Source of the DNA: Typhlomys cinereus
Lineage: Eukaryota > Chordata > Mammalia > Rodentia > Platacanthomyidae
Length of the DNA: 64,000 bases
Assembly (NCBI GenBank): GCA_023101885.1
Contig: JALPQD010000513.1
Coordinates: 248,001 to 312,000, forward strand
Direction: 5' to 3'
A program made the translations under genes and the position numbers. How positions within the stretch are numbered: the first letter of the stretch is position 1; each line of letters opens with the position of its first letter. Of the stretch, positions 42,963 to 53,974 are shown piece by piece. The notes under the pieces were generated by a model. The model did not search any database. It was not told the origin of the DNA and saw nothing but the letters and a program-made list of their open reading frames with translations.

Positions 42963-43479
42963 CCCCTGCTCTTCCCTACACTGCCCCATCTCAGTCATGG
43001 CCTTGCTATTCACCTAGCACTCAGCCACTCACACCAGTTTCATCTTTGCCCGCCCCTCCCCCCCATTCTCTGCTACCACCAGGCCAGCTGCCAGGATCTA
43101 CCTACCGGTTCCCTCCAGGTTTATGTTCTGACCATCCAGTTCACTCCGCCTCCATACTGGTCCCCATGATAGATGCATGAGTTGTCCAGACACATCTGCA
43201 GTTTCTGGATCTTTCCTCTGCAACTCCATTTAGTCAAGTATACCCCAGGCACTAACCCACATCCAGGATTGATCAGTTCTGGAGAACGGGGGCCTGACTC
43301 TCTCCCCTAGTTCAGGACAGCTCCCAGAGCTCTTCCAGCTTTCCCGGGGGGGTGGACTGAGGATCTATGGCAACTTCTCTTCAAGTTAATGTTCCCTTTG
43401 GTTCAGTCCTCCTGTCCTTTCTCTCCCCTGGGTGCTATTCCCAAGGGCACTCCCGGATAGGTAGAGCCCAGGATTTCAG
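42963..43479. other. Nothing recognised
   Basis: Unique pyrimidine-rich sequence, no features identified. Confidence 0.4.
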
Positions 43480-44150
43480 AGTCTTGTCTCCTGGGAAACC
43501 TGACTTACATCCCCAGTCAAATCCATCCTGAATTTCTCCCTCACACAACTATAATTGCCATCCAACTCCTTTCCCTATTTTGCACTTGCAAAATAATCTA
43601 TTCTCTGCGTAACACCAGAGTGATTTTCATAAGACAAAAATCAGATTAACGACTTTCCTGCTTTCAGCCTCTGCTGATCCTCTGTTGCCCTTGGAATGAA
43701 ATAGATCCACATTCCCCAGCATAGTCTGAACAGGAGTGATCTGGCCCTACTCAGGGCTCCCACCTCCTTTCCTACCGCTCCCAACCTCCCTTACATGTTC
43801 TGGGGTTTCTCTCACTCAATGGTCTTTGGGGTGCTGCTTCCCTGGCTTAGAATTCACCCGCCCTGATTGTCCCTTAGATGACTCTTGTTTTTTTAGATCC
43901 ATCTCTCTAAAGATGTCTTCTGCAGCCACTCAGTCCAGCATGCTCCTCCGTGCTACATTCTCTATCGCTTTATCCAGCATGGCTATCATAACCTGTGCTT
44001 CTTTGAAATCTCTCTCTGTCTCTGTCTGTCTGTCTGTCTCTCTCTATTTGTTGAGTTAGTCTCTCTCTGTGCTTAGAACAGACTCTCCACTGAGAGAGAG
44101 GAATATGTCTCTGTTCCTGAGAGCTTTCAGGACTTCATCTACGTATCCAA
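43480..44150 (+). mobile_element. L2 LINE 3' region, long copy
   Basis: In order: CATAAGACAAAAATCAGATT, CTGCTTTCAGCCTCTGCTGA, TCCTCTGTTGCCCTTGGAAT, CCAGCATAGTCTGAACAGGA, GTGATCTGGCCCTACTCAGG, GTGCTGCTTCCCTGGCTTAG, CCTTAGATGACTC, TGAGAGAGAGGAATATGTCT. These track the L2 end from the AAACACAAATCTGATCATG block to the final 'gagggcagggactttgtct' block. A TCTG-rich patch sits at 44018-44050. The coding part is decayed. Confidence 0.7.
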
Positions 44151-45309
44151 AGTGTGCAAGTGGGAGATGGACAGGTGAATGATCAGAACCTAGGTCTGGT
44201 CATCCTTTGCTCCTGAAAAAGGCCTGGATTTATGTCTTCCAGCTAAAGCTCTAAGCTGCTCCAATCTCCCACATCAAAGGCCACAGAGAAGCCCAGCACA
44301 GAAAGGACCTAAGTCATCCACCAGATGTAGCCACTAAATGACCTTAAGGAGAAGGGCTTCAGGGGGAGGAGCCAGAGAAAGGAAGCCATAGCAAAGCGGG
44401 AGTGAGTGGAAGGGTAGGTAGCAAACACGGGAGCACATCTATGAGACAGAAAGTGAAGGGGTTGCTTCTGCCTGCCTGTTTTTTCAGATGAGGTTTGCTG
44501 GTGAGATTTAGGGGGAGGAGTGGAACAACACTTTACAGGATGCTGGCTGGGCAAAGGCCTCTCCTCAGTGCTTCATCTGCACATGTGGACTATTCTAGCT
44601 TCCGTGAGTCCTGTGTGGTGCAGACGGATCCACTGCACAGGGTCTCATGGAGTCCTCTTGTGATGCTCATTGGGATGCATCTGGCTGGAGAAGAGCTTGC
44701 TCCGGGGATTGGCAGAGATGACCTCTCTGTGATTGTAGCACCAAAAGCTTTGGTTTTGTGTTGTCTGTTGGCTGGAGCTTCTTACAGCCGAGGAAACCAG
44801 CCACCACTCCTGGAGGCCGCTTGAAACTGCAGCTGATCGCCAGCGTTCGCAGAGGATGCCAACATTTTCTTGTCACGTGGGCCTCTCCGTCGTGACTGCT
44901 CACCGCATGGAGCTGGAAGTCTGTCTCTCCAGGCAACTAAAATGGAAACTTCTGCGAAGTGAACAAAATCATAGAGGAAAGAAGCCACAGAGCCCATCTT
45001 GGCCTGAGGGTGGGGCGACAGGACCCCTTAGAAATCTGTCCACCTGACTCTATCACTCTGTTTTCACAACAACGCTCTGAGTGGATCTTATTCTTAACTC
45101 CATAGTGTGGAGGAAACTGTTGGAAATTTTTTAAAAAAGGAGGGGAAGAGCTAAGGGGGCAAAACCCCAAAAGAAACAGGGAAGGGGAGAATTTAGAGCA
45201 CAGGTGAATAATTTTAACTGGGGGAGACATTTCAGTAAGCAATTATGGGAATGTAGGTCAAGGTGCAGACTTGCAAGATGGGGGTAGACACCCAACAGAA
45301 AGGGAACAC
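44151..45309. other. Nothing recognised
   Basis: Unique sequence. The 101-109-codon frames overlap on both strands without domains. Confidence 0.4.
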
Positions 45310-45775
45310 GTGGGCACTCACTGATGCTATCATGATGTCATTCATGCAAGCCCAAATGTTGAAAGAACTCAAGTGTTCCTTTGTGACTAATTCCTAAACA
45401 CATGTGTTATAGCCACATGATGTGGAGGTAGAAAGTAACCAACTATTGATATGTGCTTCTTGGAAGAGGTCCAAAAACATTATGCTAAAATGAAAGAAAC
45501 TGGACACAAAAGACCCCATATTGCATGATTCTTTGTATACAAAATGTCCAGAGAAGGTGAATCTATGGAAACAGAACAGATCGATAGGTGCCCGGGGTTG
45601 GGAGTGGGAATGAAGAGATTGTAGCATGCATGAAGTTCCTTTCTAGAGTGGTGGAGGTGCTGAGACAGAATGAGGCAATGGTTGCACAATTCTGCCAAAT
45701 GCACTAAAAAAAATCATTGACTTATGCACCTTAGACTAGCAGGTTTTATGGAATGGGATGACAACCAATAACATT
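45310..45775 (+). mobile_element. Old L1 (L1M-type) 3' UTR
   Basis: AACTCAAGTGTTCCTTTGTG, TTATAGCCACATGATGTGG, ACATTATGCTAAAATGAAAG, AAACTGGACACAAAAGACC, CCATATTGCATGATTCTTTG, AAATGTCCAGAGAAGGTGAA, GCAATGGTTGCACAATTCTG, CACTAAAAAAAATCATTGAC. The order is that of ancient L1 3' UTRs. Clear but diverged. Confidence 0.75.
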
Positions 45776-46339
45776 GCATTAGAGGAAAAAAGATTTGGCC
45801 AGTAAGTTGGCAGAGCTCCTCCCACACCTGAATGGGCCCCTCCCTTCCCAGAGACCAACTGCCTTAGGAGTGCCATGAGCGGGGGGATGCACAGAAGGAC
45901 AAGGACTGTTTGTGAAACCCAGTGGGGGACAGAGCCAGGGAAGCTGCAGACAAAGCCAACAGGGGGAAGGTCAGCCGAGCTGAGGGTCCAGGCTTGGTGG
46001 AAAGGGAACTGCCAACAGTATAATATCTTCTAATCCTGCACCCCTTGGAAACCCAGGGCCTAAGCAGGAAACTAAACAAAGACGGGATCAGTTAGATTAA
46101 ACTGGGCTTGGCATTTAGCTGAGCAGGGTGGGGAAAAAGAGACAAAGCAGGTGAGGGCCGTTGGTACGAATGGGATCGCTGTGATGGTGGTGCATCTCTC
46201 GTGGGCTGCGCAGAGCAGAACAGAACGAATGGTCACTGTCCTTAGGTGTTCTACTGACCCAGTTGCCTTTCACTGTTTTTTTAGCAGAGGTTCAGAGCAA
46301 AGATTTTGTAGCCAGTATGTCTGTGGCTTTATTTCTATA
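45776..46339. other. Nothing recognised
   Basis: Unique sequence, no features identified. Confidence 0.4.
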
Positions 46340-46780
46340 TTTTTATGGGTATCATGTATGAGTGAGTGAGTGTGTGTGTGTGTATCTGCGTGTGTCCATG
46401 AGAGAGAGAGAGAGAGAGAGAGAAAAGAGAGAGAGAGAGAGAGAGAGAAGTGGGGGTAATACATGTGGAATGTAGAAGGCACACATGTGGAATGTGGAGG
46501 TCAGAGAAGAACCCTTGGGCATTGCTCCTCTATTTTCTGCCTGTTTGAGATCGGGCCTCTTTAAAATCACTGCCGTGTATGTAAGTCAGGCTGACTGGCC
46601 CCCAGCCTCTGGAGAGTGTCAAGTCTCCACCTCCATTTCCCAAAGGTGATCTGGGATCACAGATGTCTACATACTGCATCCAGCTTGTACATGGGGTCTG
46701 GAGGACTCAAACTCAAGTTGCCTCCATGGCAAACACTGTACCCACTGTTAGACCCTGTATCTACCCCTGCCTATTTGCTG
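46340..46780 (-). mobile_element. B4-like SINE with GT/GA compound tail
   Basis: GT (from about 46370) then GA runs to 46449, followed by GGAGGTCAGAGAAGAACCCT, TGGGCATTGCTCCTCTATTT, GTCAGGCTGACTGGCCCCCA, GATCTGGGATCACAGATGTC and TACATGGGGTCTGGAGGACT, CAAACTCAAGTTGCC. Reverse B4/RSINE-type order. The internal line GTGGAATGTAGAAGG/GTGGAATGTGGAGG is a local 30-base duplication. Confidence 0.6.
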
Positions 46781-47559
46781 GCCTTCGCTACTCTCAACAT
46801 TCTTCTTTGTCCATAAAATAAAGTAATAGTAATAATAATAGTAACATCATCGCCTTGGGGTCACTGTGGGGATATGGTGGGACATTGCCATAGATCCCTG
46901 CCTGCGTGGGCTGTCTGGGTTGAAGGACATGCTGGTTCATCTGTGCTGCCATTGGCAAAGCGCTGACTGATTTCGGGCTCGCTGTTCATGCACAGCCTTA
47001 AAGCTACGTGACAAGGGTTACCGGAAGCTCGCAGTTGGGTTGGGGACCCAAGGGCACAATTGTACATTTCTACTTACGACATTTCATCTTGCGAGCCTCA
47101 GCTTCTTGGCCCAGCCCAAGGATGTCTGCGTGACCCCAGCTCCCCGCCAGCAGCTCTGCACTGTGTGCTACCTTCTGCAAGCAGCTGTCTGGGCCCAGCC
47201 CGAGGTTCCTAGTAGCAATTCACCACCAGAGCCTTTTGGACCGTTTGCAGCCAGCTGCGGGGGGGAGGGGCACTGAGACGCAAGACATACCAACCCGAGA
47301 GCCATCAAGCCTATGCTGGGGGTGGGAAGGTCAGCTCATCTCTGGTGCTTCTCTTTGGACTCAGCATCTCTTGTCCCAGGACTGCAGCCCTTCCCCTCCA
47401 CCCTCCGCCTTGAAAGCAGGGGAGATGTGCTTCCCAGCCTCCCTGCAGGGGTGTCTTCCATTCACACTCGACTCCCACAGGAGGCAGGATCGATGCTTTC
47501 CGTGTCTCCTGGAGACAGAGCCGCGCATTCCTGCAGAACGGTCTATCGACAGCTTCGCT
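46781..47559. other. Nothing recognised
   Basis: Unique sequence. Frames up to 117 codons near 47236-47642 exist on both strands with no domains. Confidence 0.4.
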
Positions 47560-47705
47560 TCTCTCCCATCTTCCATACTTCATTTGTGAAAAGAACTGTA
47601 ATTACCCTTGAGGAGTCGTTGGAGGAAAAGTGTACAAATTGAAAAGGACTGGAAATGGGCACCTCTGGTTGCGCAGAAAACACTTTCCATATTGAACCGT
47701 TCTCT
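47560..47705. other. Candidate conserved noncoding element
   Basis: Non-repetitive AT-leaning block: CTTCATTTGTGAAAAGAACT, GTAATTACCCTTGAGGAGTC (TAATTA-type), GTGTACAAATTGAAAAGGAC and CACTTTCCATATTGAACCG (CCATATTG, serum-response-like). Enhancer role inferred only. Confidence 0.35.
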
Positions 47706-47789
47706 CCCAGGCCTGCGCGTGTCCGCTCCCCTGGCCCCTGCATCTCTGCCGCAAACCACGTAGGGCTTTGCGCCCACCCTTGACGATGG

Positions 47790-47950
47790 ACGTTTGACAT
47801 CAGGGCAGCGAGATTAATGAAAGATCAGGGTTTTCCCATTCCTTCCTCCAACAGCTAATCACTTGCTGTTCAGCTCCTACCACTAAATAGCTTTGACAAT
47901 TAATAAAGCTTCCGTTGTACCTGGGTATTTTCTTCTTCTTTTCTTCTCAC
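47790..47950. other. Candidate conserved noncoding element
   Basis: GCGAGATTAATGAAAGATCA, CAACAGCTAATCACTTGCTG, AATAGCTTTGACAATTAATA and AAGCTTCCGTTGTACCTGG (AACAAT/ACAAT SOX-like and TAAT homeodomain-like words). The flanks look ordinary. Close to the 47560-47705 block, so the two may act as one unit. Confidence 0.4.
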
Positions 47951-48329
47951 CCAGCTGATTGCTGAACTAATCATCCAGTAGCCTTCTTAACTGGTCCAGT
48001 CCTTGGTCCTGCCAAGTGTGGAGTGCTCTGGGATTTGGGGAAGAAAAGGTCTCTGTTCAGAGAAGCTATCTGAGGATAAAATGTTAAAAGTTTTGCCCCG
48101 GACGCTGAACCACCAGTGAATGGCCAACGGACCCAAGTCTGGGGAGCTGCCCGGACTGCTGCTGTCTGGTGTTGTGGTCCTTTTGCCCTGGGTATTTTAT
48201 CAAAGAAGTTTTGTTTGTTTTTGCCGGTATTGTGCTTTGTTTGTTCTGGTTTTGACTTTGGAATATTTGCATAGATTTTTACTGGAGTATTTCAGGGGCT
48301 GGGTTTCCTGATTAGAGAGACTCAACATG
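47951..48329. other. Nothing recognised
   Basis: T-rich unique sequence near 48190-48290; no repeat family recognised. Confidence 0.4.
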
Positions 48330-48714
48330 TATTAGTTTCGACGGCTGCCATTCAAATGAACACAAAATTCATCCTTTCTAGTCCTAGACACTAGAGTCAA
48401 GGTCCAGCAGGGTATCTTCTGGAGGCCCCACAGAAGGACCCCCCAGCCCCCGCTGCTGATGCTGCCACTCATCTCTTGACCTTGTTGCCTTGTGGTGGGG
48501 GTCTCCAACCCCAGCCTCCATCTTCTTTTGGCCTTACCCTCTCTTATCCCTGCGCCTTCTCTTTGTCTGGGTTTAAGTCTTACCTGAGTCTCGGGTGGTG
48601 ACCTACCTTCAAGTCATTATCTTAAATGCCTCGACAAAGACTTTTATTCCAACTAAAGTGACATTCTGACATTCCGGATGGACCTATCTTTAGGGGATAC
48701 CATTAAACAATTAC
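48330..48714 (-). mobile_element. LTR, ERVL-MaLR type
   Basis: ATGTATTAGTTTCGACGGCT, GCCATTCAAATGAACACAAA, TAGAGTCAAGGTCCAGCAGG, TAAGTCTTACCTGAGTCTCG, CTTTTATTCCAACTAAAGTG, ACATTCTGACATTCCGGATG correspond to the reverse MaLR order: GTATTAGTTTTCTAGGGCTG, CCATAACAAA, GATCAAGGTG.GCAGGG, CCTATTTCCAAATAAGGTCA, CATTCTGAG. Confidence 0.6.
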
Positions 48715-49110
48715 ACGACCCAATATAGCTTTAATAATTCATCGCATATATTCATTGTGAATGCTGCTGTGTTCCCATAAGGACATTTTCACAAATGTGT
48801 ATATTGTACATCGAACATATGCCTCCTCTACCTTCTTAGCCTTCCTCCCTTTATCAGTCTTTCTCCTGTTAGTCCCCTTTGGTCTCCTAGACAGTTTTAC
48901 TTCTACTTTTCTGTTATATATACATACATGACTTCATATGTGTTTATAAAATCTATAAATCATATAGAAGATAAAATATAATATTCATCTTTCTGAGACA
49001 GGATTAATTTACTTCATATGATTATCTCCATTTCTAGCAGTTATTTTCCTACAAATAACATAGCTTGGTCCATTTTTATGATGGGAAAAAAATAATTGCC
49101 CAGCACAACT
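48715..49110 (-). mobile_element. Rodent L1 3' end fragment
   Basis: TTTGGTCTCCTAGACAGTTT, TACTTCTACTTTTCTGTTAT, ATATACATACATGACTTCAT, ATGTGTTTATAAAATCTATA, ATCTTTCTGAGACAGGATTA, CTTCATATGATTATCTCCAT, TTTTCCTACAAATAACATAG follow a well-known rodent L1 stretch. It has no coding capacity here. Confidence 0.6.
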
Positions 49111-49574
49111 TTCACACCACCACCCAAGGTCAGGTTCCCGGATTCTCCAGTCCCCATTCTCTGCCGAACTCTGGAGTTGAGTGACATCTTAAAGCAAGAA
49201 CATCTATGGGTAGGTGGGGGAAGAAGGATGGACTCAGTCATTCCAGCATGAATGAGGTGGGCTCCTCATTGCCCATTTCCTGGCATCCACCCTGCATGTA
49301 GAGAGCCCCCAGATGTCAGCCAGAGCTGTTGGAAGCTGCTCAGGACCCCTGGATTCTCAGCATACTTCCTCTTCATTTTTGCCTCGCTAGCTCTGAACTC
49401 TCAGCCACAGGATGCCGAGTCCACCCAGATGTCAGTCCCTTCCTCTGCTTTTGACTCTGATAGAACCTGCAAGTTTCCTTCAGTTCAACCTTTCTCTGTG
49501 GTCTGGGATGACAACCTGAGTTACAAGCATATGCTTGCCCTGTGGATTCCAGCAGACACACTTCTAACCACCTC

Positions 49575-49669
49575 CTGTTAGCTCATTTAAACTTTACAGC
49601 ACCTTGCCAGCGGAGGGTATGATTACTATCGTCTCTGTTTGACACATAAGGAAACCAAGGCTCAGAGAG
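49575..49669 (-). mobile_element. MIR SINE, split by a later SINE
   Basis: TAGCTCATTTAAACTTTACA, GCACCTTGCCAGCGGAGGGT, GTTTGACACATAAGGAAACC, AAGGCTCAGAGAG: reverse MIR core. It resumes at about 49989 beyond the inserted B4-like element. Confidence 0.6.
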
Positions 49670-49988
49670 CTTCACTAATTTTCTTTTTTTTTTTTAATTT
49701 TTTTAATTTATTCAATTGTGCGTGTATGCATGTGTGCGCGTGTGTGTATGTATGTGTGTGTAGAACCACGGACGAATTCAGGAACCACCATGGACGCCTC
49801 CACCTCCTCCTTGTTTACTCTGCCCTGGGATTCACAGGCTCCGCCCTACCAGGACCGAAAACGCAGGCCGCCCCCGCTTCTGCCCAGCGTCTATACGTGG
49901 GGTCTAGGATCCGAACTCAGGACCTTCTGCCTGCAAGGCAGAGGCTTAACCCCTGAGGCACCTCTCCAGCCCCTTCACTAATTTTCTT
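49670..49988 (-). mobile_element. Young B4-like SINE with exact target-site duplication
   Basis: The element spans 49686-49972. The 16 bases CTTCACTAATTTTCTT occur exactly on both sides (49670-49685 and 49973-49988). Minus strand: head with A box (GGCTGGAGAGGTGCCTCAG) and B box (GAGTTCGGATCC), a CCCACGTATAGACGCTGGGC body, GC-rich middle, GGAGGAGGTGGAGGCGTCC, then a CA/TA tail ending in an A-rich run. It has about 8 percent difference from 29414-29685 by eye. The exact duplication dates it as recent relative to the MIR it interrupts. Confidence 0.88.
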
Positions 49989-50293
49989 AAGACAAACTTC
50001 TCGGCCTCACTGCATGGACGCTGTGGGCTCATGAGTCTGTTCTGGGGACTGCTTCCTGCTCCAGGCCCAGAGAAAGGACTCCAGGCTACCTCCTTGAAGA
50101 CATGTATTCATAGAGTTGGGAGGAACAGCCCCTCAAGTCTCTTGGCTGATACCAATTCTAGAGATAGTGAGGGTTTTTGTGTCTGTAGAGAAAGTAATTA
50201 AATGACAAGTTAATTGCTCCTGGGACTCATGACTTCTTGCTCTGGCTCATGTCCACCTCTTCTTTTACAGAGAAGAAAGAAAAGGAAGCATTA

Positions 50294-50295
<2 letters not shown>

Positions 50296-50372
<77 letters not shown>
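50296..50372. repeat. Compound (CT)23(CA)15 microsatellite
   Basis: CT at 50296-50342 switches directly to AC at 50343-50372. This is the reverse-complement arrangement of the 38599-38692 tract. Confidence 0.97.
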
Positions 50373-50378
<6 letters not shown>

Positions 50379-50479
50379 ATTGTGAAAAGCTCTGCATATC
50401 TCTAACGAGAGTCCTTCTCCACCTGATTCCAGAATGAGCGAGAAAGGCCCGTCATGTCATTCTCAGGGTGGGGAGCGAG

Positions 50480-50640
50480 AAACGTGCCCGCTCTTTCTAA
50501 ACACACCGTGTCTCCGAGGCGCGGCTGCTTTTCATCGCCTGCTATCATCGCTCGCTTTTTATTGGCACATAAAAGGGCTTCCTGTAAAACATATTAAAGC
50601 TTCCAACTCTGAATGAAAAGCACTTGATGTGAAATCTCTC
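50480..50640. other. Candidate conserved noncoding element
   Basis: Unique block mixing CpG-rich GTCTCCGAGGCGCGGCTGC with AT words: GCTTTTTATTGGCACATAAA, TAAAACATATTAAAGC and TGAATGAAAAGCACTTGATG (CACTTGA, NKX2-type). No repeat family found. The minus-strand 256-codon frame overlaps only its distal part. Confidence 0.35.
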
Positions 50641-51624
50641 CACGAACCGCAGCCACAGGCAAGATGGGGCTGATGGCATCTCCCCTGGGCAGAAGGGACA
50701 GGGCCCTCTTCTTCCTGGTTCTGAGAACCATCTCGCCAAGGAGCAGGGCCTGGAGAGACAGAGCCTGGCCAGATCCTGAGGGGCTCTTCTGGGCTCTGGG
50801 CATGTGCTCCTTTGTCTGTGACCGAGCATCTTGAGGTGGGCTCCCACACATGCCAAGGGGACCCAGAATCCCAGGTAAGCATGATGCGAGGTTGCCAGGC
50901 GCCTGCTTTATTATTTGTTCTGAATCTCTGCGTTCGATGACTGAGAAGGAATTGTCGTCTCCTTGCACAAACGAGCGTGCGAACGCTAGAGAGCAGAATG
51001 CTAAGGATGCGTGTGTCTCCAAGATGAAAACACCCGTGTTGCCCAGCGTTCCTGTGCAGCAGGGTCTCCTGGCGAGAATGTCCGAGCGGCATGGGTCTAC
51101 ACCCTACCTCTTGCACGAGGCATTCAGAACTTGTTGCAGTCTGGCTCCATGGCTGAGGTAAAACAGGACCCCTTCTTAGAATGCGAACTCCCAGGATGCA
51201 GGGGCTGAGGCTGGCGGCCACACCAAGGTGCTGCTTGCTGCTGGTGTAAGGCAGACAAAATGCAGCTGGCAAAGAAATCAGTGGCGGGCACAAGGGCACG
51301 GGCACCACTGAGCCACACACACCAAGCAAGGTGCCTCCTCATGCTTCCCCACCACATCCAGATTGTCCTTTTTGTCCTTTATTTCTTGGGGGGAACTTCA
51401 GTTCATCCCTTTAACCAGGAGCCAAGCATACCTCTAACTCCTCCCGTGGAATTCACCCCCCTTTCCCACCACACCCAGATCACTTGTCATTTTCTGATTT
51501 GGTGTCCACCTCCTGCATCTGGAAGGGTCTTTTCTGAGGCAGGCCTAGATGTGTGAGATGTAGGCAGCGGGCTTGAGGCAAAGTGAAAAGGGAGAGGTAA
51601 CAGGAGTTTGACTGCTATGTGCAC
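50641..51624. other. Unique sequence with the longest non-repeat open frame
   Basis: A 256-codon minus-strand frame runs 51329-50559. Its product has no recognisable domain, signal peptide logic or compositional hint of a real protein, and two other frames overlap it. I regard it as chance in GC-rich DNA. No repeat family is recognised. Confidence 0.35.
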
Positions 51625-52212
51625 CAGTTTCCGTGACTGTAATAAAATACCAGAGCCCGGGTCATTTGCAGCCAATAGAAGTTGATTGGAATCATGACTG
51701 CAGAGCTCTGGAATCTGCTGGACATCATGTGAGGACCTTCCTGCTGCATCAATGCATGACAGAGGTGCAGTGCATGCATGCTGAGGCTAGCCCGGGTTTC
51801 CCTTCCTCTTCTTGTAAAGCCACTGATGTAGGCCGGAGACGTGGTTAGTTGGTAGAGTGCTTGCGGAGCATGCACGAGGCCCCACGTTTGCTTCCCAGCT
51901 TGCGCACTTGTAATCTCAGCACTTGGGAGCCAGAGGCAGGAGGATCAGAAGTTCAAGGTCATCTTTTGCTACATAGCTCCTTGAAGGCCAACATGGGCTA
52001 AATTTGCCCCTGTTTCTAAATCAGCCAGTCAATCAATCAATCAATCAGTCAATCAATGTGAAGCCATTGATGACATCACAGAGGTCCCCCTCTCATGACC
52101 TCATTTATACCCTATTTCCAGAGTCCCTGCAGATACTATTAGCATACCACTCAGGCGTTAAGTTTCCAACTCATGAACTTTGGGGCCACACGCACACCAT
52201 AGCAACTACAGA
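51625..52212 (-). mobile_element. LTR, ERVL-MaLR type, interrupted
   Basis: Left part: ACCAGTTTCCGTGACTGTAA, TAAAATACCAGAGCCCGGG, ATCATGACTGCAGAGCTCTG. Right part: CCTCTCATGACCTCATTTAT, ACCCTATTTCCAGAGTCCCT, CATGAACTTTGGGGCCACAC, CACCATAGCAAC. Together they give one reverse-strand LTR, split by the SINE at 51829-52060. Confidence 0.6.
51817..52072 (+). mobile_element. ID-B1 composite (B4-type) SINE with target-site duplication
   Basis: Element at 51829-52060: head GGAGACGTGGTTAGTTGGTA, GTTTGCTTCCCAGC B-box end, then B1-like GCACTTGTAATCTCAGCACT, TGGGAGCCAGAGGCAGGAGG, ATCAGAAGTTCAAGGTCATC, and a CAATCAATCAAT tail. Flanks AAGCCACTGATG (51817-51828) and AAGCCATTGATG (52061-52072) form a 12-base duplication with one mismatch. 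Confidence 0.8.
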
Positions 52213-53165
52213 GGCTCTGGTCTGCACCCAGCAGCAGCTTCTTAGCAGGGCAGTGTTCCATAAACATCTGTGCAACACCATACTCAGAGGGAGAGCAGAG
52301 CTCAAAGCAGTCAGGGTTTTGAAGCCCCAGCTTTAGCCTGAGTGATGTGCGTGCATTTTGCATTCTACTCATGGATACGGTCATGTTTGTTTGCATAGAA
52401 GACACTAATAGTTGGTTTCATTCTCTAATAAAATCAAAGTCTGGAGCCTCGGGGCCTGGGCAGCACTGGAGGCTGCCTTTGGTCTCTGGCTTCATTCCCT
52501 GTCAGGCCACAGGCTCCGGGACTCCTTATCCCACAAATCCTTCCTGAACGCTTCAGGCTCTGTGTCCGCTTCATCTTCCTCTGGATGAAGATCATTAGGT
52601 CTGGACTCAGCCCACAGAGGACAAGTACCAGGCCTGTAAGCTTTGCCAAGGGCAGGCTTTATGATGTGTTCTGTGTCCCTGACCATGGTCAGGGCCTGTC
52701 ACAGGTCACAGGTACAATGGTGAAAGGCTAGGAATATCTCAAAGTCACAGGGATAGCTAAAGCAGTGCTCATTCCATCAGACACCTCATCGCCCCAACTG
52801 AAAAGACAGCAGCAAGAGGCCGCTGTGCTGCCCTCCGTCCTCCAGGTGAATGAGAGACCTCAAGATTCTTGGGAAATAGCAGAGTTGATGGATGTTAGAA
52901 CTGGAAGAGTTTCAGGGCCCAAAGCCCAAAGCCACGGTTTCTGCATCCATGGGTGGCATGGACTGACCTCTGACCTTTATCCTGAATACACCTCTGTGTC
53001 CTGCCTGCCCAGAGCATAGTTCCTGAACTGGCAGCCGCAGCAGCGGAGGCTGCCACTTAGATCCACTTATTCCATTACCAGGTCGCTAGGTGATTTAAAG
53101 GCAAAAATCCTGGTTGAGAAGCAGCATTCCACTAAGCGTGGTACTCGCTGGACTTGGTTCTTCTT
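52213..53165. other. Nothing recognised
   Basis: Unique sequence. No family or gene is recognised. Confidence 0.4.
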
Positions 53166-53545
53166 CTTTCCGTTTTATGTATATGTGTATGTGGGATGAG
53201 TGCATGTGGATATGTATGTCTGCATGTGGGTAGGTGCACATGTGTGTGGGTGATCACATGAATGCACATGTGTTTGGAGGCCTGGAGGGTGATATCTGGA
53301 ATCATCTCTTGATTGCACGTCCATCTTATTCCATCAGCATTTCCAATTAAACCTAGAATTTGCCATTGGTCTAGTCGGGCTAGTCAGCTTGTGCTGGGGT
53401 TTCCCAGGCCTCATTTTCCAGGATTGGAATTATAGATGTGCTGCCACACTTGCCGGGCATTTTACATTGGATCTGGGGGTCCAAACTCTGCTCCTTTTGC
53501 TTGCACGGTTGCAACTGATGTCACTAGGCCATCTCCCCAGCCCAG
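53166..53545 (-). mobile_element. B4-type SINE
   Basis: TG/ATG tail (53166-53275), then GGAGGCCTGGAGGGTGATAT, CTGGAATCATCTCTTGATTG, CCTCATTTTCCAGGATTGGA, ATTATAGATGTGCTGCCACA, CTTGCCGGGCATTTTACATT, GGATCTGGGGGTCCAAACTC, GCTTGCACGGTTGCAACTGA, GGCCATCTCCCCAGCCC. Complete head, body and tail on the minus strand. Confidence 0.75.
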
Positions 53546-53974
53546 GCCTTGGTTCTGCCCACTGGCCGTGCTGTTGTGGGCTTACTCAGTTCTCCATGCA
53601 GCTCCAGAGTTGAGTCTCACCCACTCTCTGGGCCATCGATGCTGTTGCTCTAAAATCAGGTGTCTATCTCTGGACAGGCGACTATGTCCACAGGATTCCG
53701 TGGCCCACGATGTGGCCTCCCTCTCCTGCGGGTCCTGCTCAGAATGGCACCATAATTTTCCAATGACCACACGGTGTGCCTCCTCCCTCCCTCCCACTCT
53801 GCCTACGCAGAGTCTGACACAGATTCTCAGGCATCAACACACAGCATCTCCCTCTGACCTAGTCAGCTGGTTGAGCGCAGGGCAGGTCCTATTTTATTCT
53901 ATTTTCCATAGGGAAGAAAATTCAGTCTCAGAAGGGAAAACCAGTCCTTTACTATTACCTAGAAAGAATAGCAA

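Noticed and set aside
50559..51329. 256-codon minus-strand frame, the longest outside simple repeats
   Set aside because: No recognisable domain, overlapped by other frames, GC-rich context, and no splice or promoter context that I can support. Kept only as a testable note in the findings.
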